64,000 nt of DNA from Fundicoccus_A sp052115865 (lineage in GTDB: Bacteria > Bacillota > Bacilli > Lactobacillales > Aerococcaceae). Location: the NCBI RefSeq assembly GCF_052115865.1, contig NZ_JBQKME010000011.1, forward strand, positions 18,404 to 82,403, given 5' to 3'. Below the pieces are notes generated by a model that was not told the DNA's origin, ran no database searches, and saw only the letters and a list, made by a program, of their open reading frames with translations. Made by a program: the position numbers and the translations under genes. Shown here one piece after another: positions 53,718-63,281 of the stretch (the first letter of the stretch is position 1; each line of letters begins with the position of its first letter).

Positions 53718-55562
53718 TTATACGTCCGCCAGCAAACTTTCATAGAATTCTTCGCTCTCCAAAAATGTCTTAAACTGCGTCTGATACATTTGCTTATAAA
53801 GGCTATCTTGTTCCAACAACTCAAGGTGGGTCCCAACTTCTGCTACACGCCCCTTGTCTAAAACCAGAATTTCATCAGCATTCATAATCGTCGATAAACG
53901 ATGGGCAATGACTAAGGTCGTCCGCTCCTTCATCAAAGGCTCCAAAGCTTCTTGGATTAGCTGCTCTGAAATAGAATCCAAACTCGAAGTCGCTTCATCT
54001 AGCAACAAAATTTTCGGATTTTTCAAGATCACACGTGCAATCGACACCCGTTGCTTTTCACCACCCGATAACTTCGTCCCACGGTTCCCCACGACCGTCT
54101 CATATCCATCCGGCAAACTCATAATAAAATCATGAATATTGGCCGCACGACAGGCTTCCACCAACTCTGTATCCGTAGCATCTGCCTTGGCATACAACAA
54201 ATTCTCCTTAATCGACGCATTAAACAAGTAAGTCTCCTGCGTGACCATGCCAATTTGTTGCCGTAAAAATTCCAAATCCAAATCCTTTATCGAAACCCCA
54301 TCTAAATAAATATCTCCGCCTTTACTATCATACAAACGTGGAATCAAATTAAATAAGGTTGACTTACCTGCACCGGAATGTCCAACAATCGCTAATGTCT
54401 TGCCTGCCTCAACACTAAAACTTACCCCTTTAATAATCGGTTTATTCGGCTGATAATCAAAATAAACATCATTAAAGGTCAAATTACCTTTAAAATCATC
54501 AATTACAATTGGATTTTCCACTTCTTCAATCTCAACTGATAAGTCTAAATAATCAAAAATTCTTGTAAATAAAGCAAGGGAACGGACAAATTCAATTTGA
54601 ACATCCAATAAATTCATGAGAGGACGATATAATCGCATCATTAAACTGACCATAATCGTAATATCCCCAATCGTTAGATTGGTATGGCCTCTTTTTAAAA
54701 TCAAAAATCCACCAATTAAATACAAGACCATTGGTCCTAACTCAACCAGTGTAAAAGCGACCATTCTAAAGAAGCTTCCTAACGTCCGCTCTTTAATTTT
54801 TAAAGCTGACAGATCATCATTAATTTTTCCAAATCGCTTGTGTTCACTTTCTTCCTTCGTAAATAACTTAACCAACTGTTGTCCACTCACGCTCAAGGTT
54901 TCATTCACGACCTCATTAGCCTGATCGTTCATTTGTTGCGTTTCTGTTGTCAAAGCCCATCTCTTCTTCCCTACTAATTTAATTGGAATTACTAAAAGAG
55001 GGACAACTAATAAACTCACAACCGCCAAAATCCAATTCATACGAAACATCACCACAATCGATGTCAGCAAAACCGCCACATTTGAAATAGTTTGCGTAAA
55101 TGTGCCCGTTATAACCGACTCAACTCCAGCAATATCACTGGTCATTCGCGTCACAATTTCCCCTTGCTTGCGTGAAGTGAAGAAACTTTGCGGCATCTTT
55201 TGTAAATGTGCATACATTTGATTTCTCAAATCTTTCGCAATATTTTGTGACAACCAAGCACTCAAGTAAACTTGCATTAAACTAATCAAACTAGATGCAA
55301 ATAAAACACCAACTGATAAAGCAATTAATACTACTAAACGATCGAAGTCCTCTGCAATAAAACCTTCATCTATAATTTTCCCCGACAAAACCGAAGGAAA
55401 AATGCCCAAAACCGAAGAAAAAAGTATGATTGCAATAATGACTAGTAGTTGCCACAAATACGGTCTGATATAAGAAAATATTCGCTCCAATAAAACGCGA
55501 TTAATTTCCGGTGGTGATGCCTGAATTTCCTTATCTAATGCTCGATTATTTACTCCTCGCAT
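53718..55562 (-). CDS. ABC exporter, fused membrane and ATPase domains
   Basis: A 614-residue half-transporter: six membrane segments (about 30-340), then an ATPase domain with Walker A GHSGAGKST, signature LSGGEKQR, Walker B ILLLDEATSSLD and a switch His in IAHRLST. It resembles BmrA/MsbA-type multidrug or lipid exporters and should work as a homodimer. It is 33 bases after a MarR gene on the same strand, so drug-responsive control is likely. A motif copy codes part of the GDIYLDG segment. Confidence 0.94.
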   Translation of the reverse strand: MRGVNNRALDKEIQASPPEINRVLLERIFSYIRPYLWQLLVIIAIILFSSVLGIFPSVLSGKIIDEGFIAEDFDRLVVLIALSVGVLFASSLISLMQVYLSAWLSQNIAKDLRNQMYAHLQKMPQSFFTSRKQGEIVTRMTSDIAGVESVITGTFTQTISNVAVLLTSIVVMFRMNWILAVVSLLVVPLLVIPIKLVGKKRWALTTETQQMNDQANEVVNETLSVSGQQLVKLFTKEESEHKRFGKINDDLSALKIKERTLGSFFRMVAFTLVELGPMVLYLIGGFLILKRGHTNLTIGDITIMVSLMMRLYRPLMNLLDVQIEFVRSLALFTRIFDYLDLSVEIEEVENPIVIDDFKGNLTFNDVYFDYQPNKPIIKGVSFSVEAGKTLAIVGHSGAGKSTLFNLIPRLYDSKGGDIYLDGVSIKDLDLEFLRQQIGMVTQETYLFNASIKENLLYAKADATDTELVEACRAANIHDFIMSLPDGYETVVGNRGTKLSGGEKQRVSIARVILKNPKILLLDEATSSLDSISEQLIQEALEPLMKERTTLVIAHRLSTIMNADEILVLDKGRVAEVGTHLELLEQDSLYKQMYQTQFKTFLESEEFYESLLADV

Positions 55563-55595
55563 CTTATCAACAACCTCTCTTAATAAATATCTCTG

Positions 55596-56039
55596 CTATA
55601 ACGACCAGCTAGTATTTTCTTCCATTATTTCATGAATGGTATCCAAAATTCTGCCAAAGGCTTGAAAATCACTTTCATCTAACGTACTTTTTAATTTTTC
55701 CAAATCCTGTAATTTTTTATTTTGAGTGTTTATAACATATTCTCTGCCTGGATCAGTAATTGTTACATTGATATGACGGCGATCCTTGGTTGAAATATGA
55801 CGGTTAATGAAACCTTCTTCTTCTAAACTATTTAATATGGTTGTAATTCTTGGAGTGGATACATTCATCACTTTGCCTAATTCACTCGGGATAACATTAT
55901 CATGTGTTTGTAAATACGATAAAATTAAATATTTACTGCGGCTTCCTCTTGGCTCTGTTCTGCTTGCGCGTTGTTTGAGTTTTAACTGATGGACTTTTTT
56001 AGCTAAATCACTGACAGTAAATTCTTTATCAGATTTCAA
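55596..56039 (-). CDS. MarR family transcriptional regulator
   Basis: A 147-residue winged-helix regulator. The recognition region reads SELGKVMNVSTPRITTILNSLE and the wing IDKDRR-like HISTKDRRHINVTIT. It most likely represses itself and the downstream ABC exporter. TTG start nine bases after AAGGA. Upstream, GTTAACAATG and TTAACTTACATTAAC around a TATAAT may be its operator. The ligand is unknown. Confidence 0.9.
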   Translation of the reverse strand: MKSDKEFTVSDLAKKVHQLKLKQRASRTEPRGSRSKYLILSYLQTHDNVIPSELGKVMNVSTPRITTILNSLEEEGFINRHISTKDRRHINVTITDPGREYVINTQNKKLQDLEKLKSTLDESDFQAFGRILDTIHEIMEENTSWSL

Positions 56040-56188
56040 ACTATCACATCCTTAATAATTAACTTACATTAACTATTATACATTGTTAACGATATGATTT
56101 CTATCCATCTCGAGTCTGATTTAATCAGAATACTAGCTACTTTGAGGATTATTTATTATAGTTGACTTAACTTTAAAGGAGGTCTTGT

Positions 56189-57217
56189 ATGTTAACAATT
56201 GCTTATATTGGTAATGGCAAAAGTACTAATCGCTATCACTTGCCTTTTTCAATGCTGCTCAAGGATAAAATTAAGATTAAATCAATTTATTCAAGAAGCG
56301 GGAAAAGTCAGTGGCCAGCGATTGATGGGATTATTTATACGTCTGATATCAGTGATATTTATTTAGATGATTCGATTGATTTAGTGGTCATAACTACATC
56401 GAATGCGTCGCATTTTTCTTTAGCTAAAGAGGCTTTAGAACATGGAAAACATGTTTTGTTGGAAAAACCTTTTACACAAACTTATGAGGAAGCCAAAAGC
56501 TTGTTTGACTTGGCAAAAAGTAGAAATTTGTTTATCCAATGTTACCAAAATCGTCGCTTTGATTCGGACTTTTTAACCGTACAAAAAGTGATTGAATCGG
56601 GGAAGCTGGGGGATTTGTTAGAGCTTGAAATGCATTTTGATTATTTTAGGTCGGAAACGCCTGAACAAAGCACTTTTTCTGCCATTGATAGTTTCTTGTA
56701 TGGGCATGGGTGTCATACTTTGGATCAAGTGATTGGGTATTTTGGGAAACCAGATAAGGTTCATTCAGATGTGCGTCAGTTATTGGGTAGCGGGAAAATG
56801 AATGATTATTTTGATTTGGATTTATATTATGGCGCTTTAAAAGTTTCCGTGAAGTCAAGTTATTTTAGAATCAAAGCCCGTCCAAGTTTTATTGTTTATG
56901 GGAAAAAAGGGATGTTTGTTAAGGAAACAAAAGACCGACAAGAAGAACATTTGAAGCAATTTTATATGCCTGATAATGAAGACTTTGGGGTGGATACGCC
57001 AGAACATTATGGAACGCTGACATATATAAGTGATGATGGTGTCTATCATGAAGAAAAGATAGTTTCTGAAATTGGTGATTACAGCCGCATTTACGAAGGC
57101 GTTTATCAATCCATCGTTCATGGTGCAGAAAAGGTTGTAAAAGATGAAGATAGCTTGATTCAAATTGCCATACTTGAAGAGGCCATGCAAGGCTTAATTG
57201 ACAAAGAGACGCTGTAA
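56189..57217 (+). CDS. Gfo/Idh/MocA family oxidoreductase
   Basis: A 342-residue NAD(P)-dependent oxidoreductase. The N-terminal Rossmann fold starts AYIGNGKSTNRYH; the hallmark EKPFTQ (Lys of the active site) lies near residue 92; the C-terminal half has HGCHTLDQVIGYFG with the likely catalytic His. Family members act on sugars, inositols or biliverdin. AAAGGAGG precedes the ATG. Monocistronic, with an immediate terminator. A motif copy codes SDIYLDD. Confidence 0.92.
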   Translation: MLTIAYIGNGKSTNRYHLPFSMLLKDKIKIKSIYSRSGKSQWPAIDGIIYTSDISDIYLDDSIDLVVITTSNASHFSLAKEALEHGKHVLLEKPFTQTYEEAKSLFDLAKSRNLFIQCYQNRRFDSDFLTVQKVIESGKLGDLLELEMHFDYFRSETPEQSTFSAIDSFLYGHGCHTLDQVIGYFGKPDKVHSDVRQLLGSGKMNDYFDLDLYYGALKVSVKSSYFRIKARPSFIVYGKKGMFVKETKDRQEEHLKQFYMPDNEDFGVDTPEHYGTLTYISDDGVYHEEKIVSEIGDYSRIYEGVYQSIVHGAEKVVKDEDSLIQIAILEEAMQGLIDKETL

Positions 57218-57231
57218 AAGCGTCTCTTTGT
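57202..57231 (+). terminator. Terminator overlapping the oxidoreductase stop
   Basis: CAAAGAGACGCT and AGCGTCTCTTTG form a perfect 12-bp stem; the TAA stop lies in the loop. Confidence 0.9.
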
Positions 57232-57460
57232 GTTGTTTAGTTGTGAGCTCAGTCATTTTTTTCTATTGCGGATGGTGCGAAGTTTGTAATTAGATCGAGT
57301 AAGTCCTAGAAATTGTGTAAATTGATTGAGCTGACGTAAGCATGAAGTAGTCAATCATTCCTCAAAGAATACCAAAAAAAATCTTTTATTGCTACGACGA
57401 GTTTTATCTTTAGTCACGTTCTTTCACGTTTTTTAAATATTTTTATGGACTTTATCCTAT
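57232..57460. other. Gene-free stretch before array A5
   Basis: AT-rich sequence; nothing recognised. Confidence 0.5.
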
Positions 57461-57897
57461 TTCAAACGAACGCGCACTAACCGCTCGGATGAAACCACTT
57501 TTTCAAACGAGCGCGAGACTGCCGCTCGGATGAAACCACTTTTTCAAACGAGCGCGAGACTGCCGCTCGGATAAAACCACTTTTTCAAACGAACGCGAGA
57601 CTGCCGCTCGGATGAAACCACCTTTTCATACGAGCGCGAGACTGCCGCTCGGATGAAATCACCTTTTCATACGAGCGCGAGACTGCCGCTCGGATGAAAT
57701 CACCTTTTCAAACGAGCGCGAACCAACCGATCGGATGAAAACACCATTTCATACGACCGCGAACTAACCGCTCGGATGAAACACATATTTCATACGACCG
57801 CGAACTAACCGCTCGGATGAAACACATATTTCATACGAGCGCGAGACTGCCGCTCGGATGAAATCACCTTTTCATACGAGCGCGAGACTGCCGCTCG
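57461..57897. repeat. Tandem array A5, 41-bp hairpin units
   Basis: Eleven GCTCGG (or variant) landmarks 41 bases apart from 57483 to 57893. A typical unit can fold into TTTCATACGAGCG paired with CGCTCGGATGAAA, a 13-position stem with one mismatch and a loop of about nine bases. Some units carry changes on both arms. The right edge truncates a DUF896-like gene. Confidence 0.95.
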
Positions 57898-57985
57898 GTA
57901 TTCCTAATTTTTCAACTGTCAGTCCTACTTCCCGATTTTTTGCAGCGAGTTCGTTAATTCTTTTTAAACTTGCAATCATTCTCAT
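57898..57985 (-). pseudogene. DUF896 (YnzC-like) gene cut by array A5
   Basis: On the minus strand AGGAGC precedes ATG at 57985 and the frame reads MRMIASLKRINELAAKNREV then GLTVEKL, the start of a DUF896 protein (RINELA and GLT motifs). Directly after EKL the sequence becomes array A5 and the frame turns into repeat-coded residues, so the rest of the gene is missing. Confidence 0.7.
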
Positions 57986-58125
57986 GCTCCTGTATATTTA
58001 TTTGTTTTGTTTATTCATCCTATCTTTAGGATATACATAGTCTAACGTTAGGATATGAGTTTTTCTAGCGGTCGTTTGAATGTTATTTATTTTGCGTCTA
58101 TATACACAATTAAGATGATAACAGT

Positions 58126-58143
58126 GATATTTATTTGATATAA
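58126..58143 (+). promoter_or_regulatory. Promoter region of the AraC-type gene with motif copy
   Basis: TATAAT at 58138-58143 lies 40 bases before the start. A GATATTTATTT motif copy (58126-58136) fills the spacer; no clear -35 was found. Confidence 0.4.
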
Positions 58144-58182
58144 TAGTTGTCGAATAACTTATCAATTCTGGAGTGAATCTAT

Positions 58183-59013
58183 TTGAAGGAATTATGGAAA
58201 TATTTTGAAAAGAATGATCATGATATCAGCATCGATGAATGTGGTATTCAAACTTTTTTTCCAGGGCAAACTTATAATTACAATACCTATCAAAATTTTA
58301 TCATTCATTACATTGAATCGGGTCGAGGCGTTTATGAGCATAATGGTGAGCGCCATGAATTAACGGCCGGTCAAGGTTTTATCATTCGCAAAGGAACCAA
58401 GGTCCGCTACTATGCCGATGACAGTGACCCTTGGAAATATTATTGGGTAGGTTTGAACGGTCGACATTTAGATGACTATATGAAACTCACAACTTTGCTT
58501 AGTAATTTTTTTATTCAGTTCCCAGAAAACAATCAGTCCAGTCAAATCATTAAAGAAATATGTCATTTCACCCGTGACAACTCTGAAACTGCCAACAATA
58601 TGGTCTGGTACAAATACAAGCTATACGAACTACTTTTGGCTTTAACTAATGAGTTTCGCGATAAAAATCATTCACTCGAGTTACCGCAACGCAACTATGA
58701 GGAAATTGCCTTAGAATATATCCAATCCAATTACACAAAGCGCATGACCATCACCGACGTTGCTGACCACATTGGGATTAGCCGCAGCTATCTCTATCGC
58801 CTGTTCAAACATAAATACGAACTCTCTCCGCAAGAATATTTACAAAACAAACGCATGAAAAAAGCCCAAACCCTCCTTAAAAATAAATATCTCAGCATCA
58901 AAGAAATTGCTCATGCGGTTGGCTATGAGAATCAATTACTCTTCTCCAAAAATTTCAAAAAGAAATTTGGCATGAGCCCGACCGATTATCGTTCAAGTGT
59001 TGAATTGGAATAA
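58183..59013 (+). CDS. AraC family transcriptional regulator
   Basis: A 276-residue regulator with an N-terminal cupin-like sensing domain (ESGRGVYEHNGERHELTAGQ, cited to GQGFIIRKGT) and a C-terminal pair of helix-turn-helix motifs (ITDVADHIGISRSYLYRLF and IKEIAHAVGYENQLLFSKNF) ending in GMSPTDYR. Similar to sugar-operon activators such as MsmR. TTG start after GGAG. It is convergent with the lacZ unit, which could be its target. A motif copy codes LKNKYLS. Confidence 0.92.
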   Translation: MKELWKYFEKNDHDISIDECGIQTFFPGQTYNYNTYQNFIIHYIESGRGVYEHNGERHELTAGQGFIIRKGTKVRYYADDSDPWKYYWVGLNGRHLDDYMKLTTLLSNFFIQFPENNQSSQIIKEICHFTRDNSETANNMVWYKYKLYELLLALTNEFRDKNHSLELPQRNYEEIALEYIQSNYTKRMTITDVADHIGISRSYLYRLFKHKYELSPQEYLQNKRMKKAQTLLKNKYLSIKEIAHAVGYENQLLFSKNFKKKFGMSPTDYRSSVELE

Positions 59014-59017
59014 GAAA

Positions 59018-59072
59018 AAAGCCTCCCAAAGTTAGCGATTGATACTAACTTTGGGAGGCTACTTGTTTTTTT
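59018..59072 (+). terminator. Terminator after the AraC-type gene
   Basis: AAAGCCTCCCAAAGTTAG and CTAACTTTGGGAGGCT form a 16-bp stem followed by ACTTGTTTTTTT. Confidence 0.95.
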
Positions 59073-59079
59073 GCTAAGT

Positions 59080-59380
59080 AGACAGCAATCTGACGAGAAA
59101 GCTGCTTAGTTTCAGTTGATTGAGCGGCGATTTGACGGAAATTCCACTTAGGTTCGGTTGCTCGGCCTACGATCTGACGGAATTGATGCTTAGTTTCGTC
59201 TACTCAGCCTACGATCTGACGGAATTGATGCTTTGTTTCGTCTGCTCAGCCTGCTATCTGACGAAAATGATGCTTAGTTTCGTCTGATCGACCTGCTATC
59301 TGACGGAATTGATGCTTTGTTTCGTCTGATCCAGCTACAATCTGACGAAAATGATGCTTAGTTTCGTCTGATCGGTCCAC
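59080..59380. repeat. Tandem array A6, 42-bp units
   Basis: The landmark CTGACG or TTGACG recurs at 59090, 59132, 59174, 59216, 59258, 59300 and 59342, exactly 42 apart. The unit reads TGACGGAATTGATGCTTAG then TTTCGTCTGATC; TGACGAAA and TTTCGTC pair as a hairpin. The core TTTCGTCT..TCAG..GACGGA is shared with array A2. It lies between convergent genes. Confidence 0.94.
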
Positions 59381-59400
59381 TCCAATTACCACAGTGATAT

Positions 59401-62400
59401 TTATTTTAAAAGGAATGAAAGGTTAAATGCAAAGGATTCGTCGTTGAAGCGGAATTCTTCGGCCAACTGAGGTCCGCAAGCATTACTTCCTAACCCACTT
59501 TGTTTAACATCTAGGTGCAGGTAAGTTGTGTCTTCAACTTCAAGCTTATCGCGGTGCGGGACGTTTGTTAATTGCTCTGTTGAGTAATTGGACACATTAA
59601 ATGAGAATGTATCTTCGCCTGCAAAAGCAAGGGTTGTTTGATTATTCCCGAGGCTCAATTCTTTAACTAAATTATGACTACCGTTTTCTTGCGGAGTGAC
59701 ATATGGCTCGTAGAAGTCAGCCACAACGCCATCAAAAGCAGCAAGATAGCTTGCATAACGTTTGTCTTCATAACTTTCAAACGGGCCGTTCCCGTAGTAA
59801 TGCACATGATCAAAGTCTTTAGACAATGGTAATAATAAAGCAAAACGTGGTAAGAATGGCATTATAGGATTAACATGTCCATTTAAGTCTAAATTAATGA
59901 TTCCATTCGAACTCACCGTCCACTTCGCTTCAAAATCAACGATATTTTGGCGTGAAACAGAATTTATGACACCTTTAAATGTTAATTGGTGGCCATCCTT
60001 CGTTTCATTAGATGAAAATTCGTGAATGCGTGTCACTGCGCGATCATAATTAGCTTTATGCCATTCTCTCCTGATATTACGATCGTTATCAATTGGTGCG
60101 CGCCAAATGGTCCATGAACCGGCTTGCGTTAATAAATCTTGTCCGCCACGATTGATTTGGCTAATGGCTCCATTACGTTTGCTAAACGATACATGATCAT
60201 CACCGACGTGTACAACAAAGTCACTTAAAGTTTCTTCTACTTTAACTTCTTTCGTATCATTTGCTTCTAGAATATCTGATTCAAATTCCTTTAAGATTAC
60301 TTGATCAAAACCGAGTTCAGCACCAGTATAGTCCGCTGCATTTGTCATGCGTGTAACAAAACGCAAGCTAGCGGTCTCATCGGAAGGCAAGTCTACTTTA
60401 ATGGTTGACTGTCTAGTTGGTTCGATATCAAAGTCTGAAATGGCAGTTGTTTCTACCAAATATCCCTTTTCATCATAAAACTCAACTTCCAAAGTTACTT
60501 TTTCTTTGGCATGAACAAAATCATATAAGCTCTTGAAAGTAAATTCCATTGTGTCAGTATTAGCTTCAGTTAATAGGACACGTCTAAAGATTTGACGATG
60601 TTCTAACACAGCCGTATGGGGTTTGCGGTCTGGATAGACAAGTCCATCCATACAGAAATTCCCTGCATGCGGGTATTCACCATGATCGCCACCATAACGA
60701 TAAACCGCTTCTTTATCTGTCCCACGGTTTAGGTTAACCGCATGGTCTGCCCACTCCCAAACAAACGCTCCAATAAATTCATCTTTCGTCATCATATAGT
60801 CGTAATATTCTTTAATATCACCTGGACCATTCCCCATCGCATGGATGTACTCACATAAAATAAATGGGCGATCAATGCCATCTTTAAAGTACAAGTCTTC
60901 AATTTCTGCCACAGATGGATACATACGACTGTACATATCAATGAATTCATCATTAAAATCAATCGAGCGATCACGGTACCAATAGGCTTCATAGTGCAGT
61001 GGGCGGTTAGGATCTAGTTCACGAGCATGACGCAACATATTTTCTATGCCAATCCCGTAACCCGACTCGTTTCCAGCTGACCACATAATAATAGAAGAAT
61101 AATTATAAAACGGCACAATGCTTGCATCCATCCGATCAACAAAACCTTCTGAAAATTCCGGATCATCTGCCATCATATTGTAGTTAGCATTGCCACCAAC
61201 GCCATATAAATCAACCACACCATGTGTTTCCACATCTGCTTCACTCATCACATAAAAGCCCATGCGATCAGTCAATTCGTAAAACTCAGCTGTTTTTGGA
61301 TAGTGAGCGGTTCGAATCGAGTTGAAATTATACAATTTCATTTGTTCCAAATCATAGATTTGATCCGCTAAAGTAACCGTCGCTCCCGTATTTGGGTTCG
61401 TATCATGATGGTTTACCCCAACTAGTTTAATTGAATGATGGTTAATAAATAACTGCTTATCTTTAATTTCAACTTTACGTAAACCAACTTCCTGACGATA
61501 AAACTCGTCCCCTGCTTGAATCACTAACAGATACAAATGAGGTTGCTCCGCATTCCATAATAATGGCTGGTCAATTGTAAACTCAGCAATCCCACTAGTT
61601 GCGATTTCTCGCTCTTCAACTAAAGAGCCATTAGGATCAAACAAACTTACCTTAACCGTTTCAACATCCTGAGCAGCTAAGATATTTATTTGAATGGACG
61701 CTTGTGTTAGGTCTTCAGCAACATCTGGTGTCACATTAAAGTGGTTCAGACGTTGAGCTTGGCGTTTTACTAAATAGACATCACGGTAAATTCCACTATA
61801 TCTAAATTTATCCTGATCTTCGTAATAAGTCCCATCACTCCATTGGACAACTAAAACCGTTAACTGATTGCTGCCTTCTTTTAACGCAGCCGTTATATCA
61901 AACTCTTGATTACTGTGAGATATTTGCGAATAGCCAATAAATTGATCATTGACCCATACATAAAAGGCAGAATCGACACCTTCAAAGTTTAAATGATAAT
62001 CAACGCCCTCTTCTAAACTTGAAATGTCAAGTGTGCGTTTATACAAACCTGCTGGATTATCATATGGCACAAATGGTGGATCATATGGAATCGGATATTC
62101 CGTATTCGTATATTGAATTTGTCCATAACCATGCAATTGCCATCCACTTGGCACTGGAATTTGGTCAAATTCTAACTTTTGACTGATTTCTGGCAGCCAA
62201 TATTCCTGGTCAATGAGACGCACATTTTCAAAATAGTGAAAATCCCAGCTACCATTTAAATCAGTATATAAATCAGACTCACGCCGATTTAAGGTAGTTT
62301 TAGCTGCCTCAAATGAAGAAAATGGCACATAATAATTACGTCGAGCCAAAGTATTAACATGAAGTGTTTTTAAATCTTCAAAATAATTGGTTAAAAGCAT
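59401..62400 (-). CDS. lacZ: Beta-galactosidase, GH2 family
   Basis: A 999-residue cytosolic LacZ-type enzyme hydrolysing lactose and other beta-galactosides. The acid/base Glu is in SAGNESGYG near residue 440, the nucleophile Glu in ILCEYIHAMGNGPGD near 515, and the substrate His in RTAHYPK near 370. Five-domain LacZ layout and length fit. AAAGGAG precedes the ATG. It follows maa by 15 bases. A motif copy lies in the coding region. No lactose permease or PTS is present here. Confidence 0.97.
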   Translation of the reverse strand: MLLTNYFEDLKTLHVNTLARRNYYVPFSSFEAAKTTLNRRESDLYTDLNGSWDFHYFENVRLIDQEYWLPEISQKLEFDQIPVPSGWQLHGYGQIQYTNTEYPIPYDPPFVPYDNPAGLYKRTLDISSLEEGVDYHLNFEGVDSAFYVWVNDQFIGYSQISHSNQEFDITAALKEGSNQLTVLVVQWSDGTYYEDQDKFRYSGIYRDVYLVKRQAQRLNHFNVTPDVAEDLTQASIQINILAAQDVETVKVSLFDPNGSLVEEREIATSGIAEFTIDQPLLWNAEQPHLYLLVIQAGDEFYRQEVGLRKVEIKDKQLFINHHSIKLVGVNHHDTNPNTGATVTLADQIYDLEQMKLYNFNSIRTAHYPKTAEFYELTDRMGFYVMSEADVETHGVVDLYGVGGNANYNMMADDPEFSEGFVDRMDASIVPFYNYSSIIMWSAGNESGYGIGIENMLRHARELDPNRPLHYEAYWYRDRSIDFNDEFIDMYSRMYPSVAEIEDLYFKDGIDRPFILCEYIHAMGNGPGDIKEYYDYMMTKDEFIGAFVWEWADHAVNLNRGTDKEAVYRYGGDHGEYPHAGNFCMDGLVYPDRKPHTAVLEHRQIFRRVLLTEANTDTMEFTFKSLYDFVHAKEKVTLEVEFYDEKGYLVETTAISDFDIEPTRQSTIKVDLPSDETASLRFVTRMTNAADYTGAELGFDQVILKEFESDILEANDTKEVKVEETLSDFVVHVGDDHVSFSKRNGAISQINRGGQDLLTQAGSWTIWRAPIDNDRNIRREWHKANYDRAVTRIHEFSSNETKDGHQLTFKGVINSVSRQNIVDFEAKWTVSSNGIINLDLNGHVNPIMPFLPRFALLLPLSKDFDHVHYYGNGPFESYEDKRYASYLAAFDGVVADFYEPYVTPQENGSHNLVKELSLGNNQTTLAFAGEDTFSFNVSNYSTEQLTNVPHRDKLEVEDTTYLHLDVKQSGLGSNACGPQLAEEFRFNDESFAFNLSFLLK

Positions 62401-62415
62401 TTTTTCAAGCTCCTT

Positions 62416-62982
62416 TTATTCCTTTTTATCATAAACAGAACGAACCACACGACAAGGATTGCCAAAAGCCACAACATTTGGCGGAACATCCTTTGTAACA
62501 ATACTACCTGCACCAATCACACTATTTTCACCAATCGTTACCCCACCAAAAACAACCACATTTGCCCCTAACCACACATTATCTTCAATCACAATCGGAC
62601 GATTAAACTGCAATGATTTACGTCTTAAATCAGGTTCAATCGGATGACTAGCCGTCGTTAAAACAGCATTCGGCCCAAATTTAACAAAATCACCAATCGT
62701 AATATCCGCATCATCCACTAACGACATATTAAAATTAGCATAAAAATTATTCCCTAAAGTCGTATTGGAACCCCAATTAGCATTAAAAGGCGTTTCAATC
62801 GTGATATTTTCACCCGTTTTCGCAAAAATTTGCTTAATCAATTCCTGGCGTTTTTCCCGTTCAATCACCGGCGTATGATTATAATCATAAACCAGCTGAT
62901 TCACCTTCACCTGCTCCGCCAACAAATCCGCCTCACCCGGATCATAAATTTCACCCGATTTCATCTTCTCATAAATATCCAT
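62416..62982 (-). CDS. maa: Maltose/galactoside O-acetyltransferase
   Basis: A 188-residue hexapeptide-repeat acetyltransferase (Maa/LacA type). N-terminal capping region MDIYEKMKSGEIYDP, catalytic His in LTTASHPIEP near residue 115, and left-handed helix repeats IGENSVIGAGSIVTKDVPP. It acetylates sugars or thiogalactosides with acetyl-CoA. It is the first gene of a maa-lacZ unit, matching the lacA-lacZ theme. Confidence 0.95.
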   Translation of the reverse strand: MDIYEKMKSGEIYDPGEADLLAEQVKVNQLVYDYNHTPVIEREKRQELIKQIFAKTGENITIETPFNANWGSNTTLGNNFYANFNMSLVDDADITIGDFVKFGPNAVLTTASHPIEPDLRRKSLQFNRPIVIEDNVWLGANVVVFGGVTIGENSVIGAGSIVTKDVPPNVVAFGNPCRVVRSVYDKKE

Positions 62983-63281
62983 AAACTAACCCACTCCTTC
63001 TTCAAAATAAATATCTCTGCTGTAACAAAAAGCCTTCTGCTTGTGCAAAGATTTTCTACCTCTATCTAAATAAATATCATTGCGATTAAACACTTTGTTC
63101 ATGTCAATCACTTAATATAATGATACCGTATTCAAATACTTTAATAAATGAAATAATGTGAACTCTTTTCATGATTTTATGCAACAAAAAGACATATAAA
63201 ATTGTCCTAGCATTGCATCCTTTCCAGTGTTGTGTTTGCTATATTAAATATTGTTAGCAATAAAGGTGCTGTATTTATTTG
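62983..63281. other. Intergenic region with two motif copies
   Basis: Two same-orientation motif copies (63005-63015 and 63068-63078) lie 63 bases apart, with a possible plus-strand -10 TATAAT near 63115 and a half-matching motif at 63270. A promoter for maa-lacZ must be here, but no clear -35/-10 pair was found. Confidence 0.5.

Noticed and set aside
57858..58040. 60-codon plus-strand frame
   Set aside because: Antisense to the DUF896 remnant and starts in the repeat array.
2217..63078. Recurrent motif as a promoter or ribosome binding element
   Set aside because: Copies occur in both orientations, within coding regions and at 3-prime ends, without fixed distance to starts.
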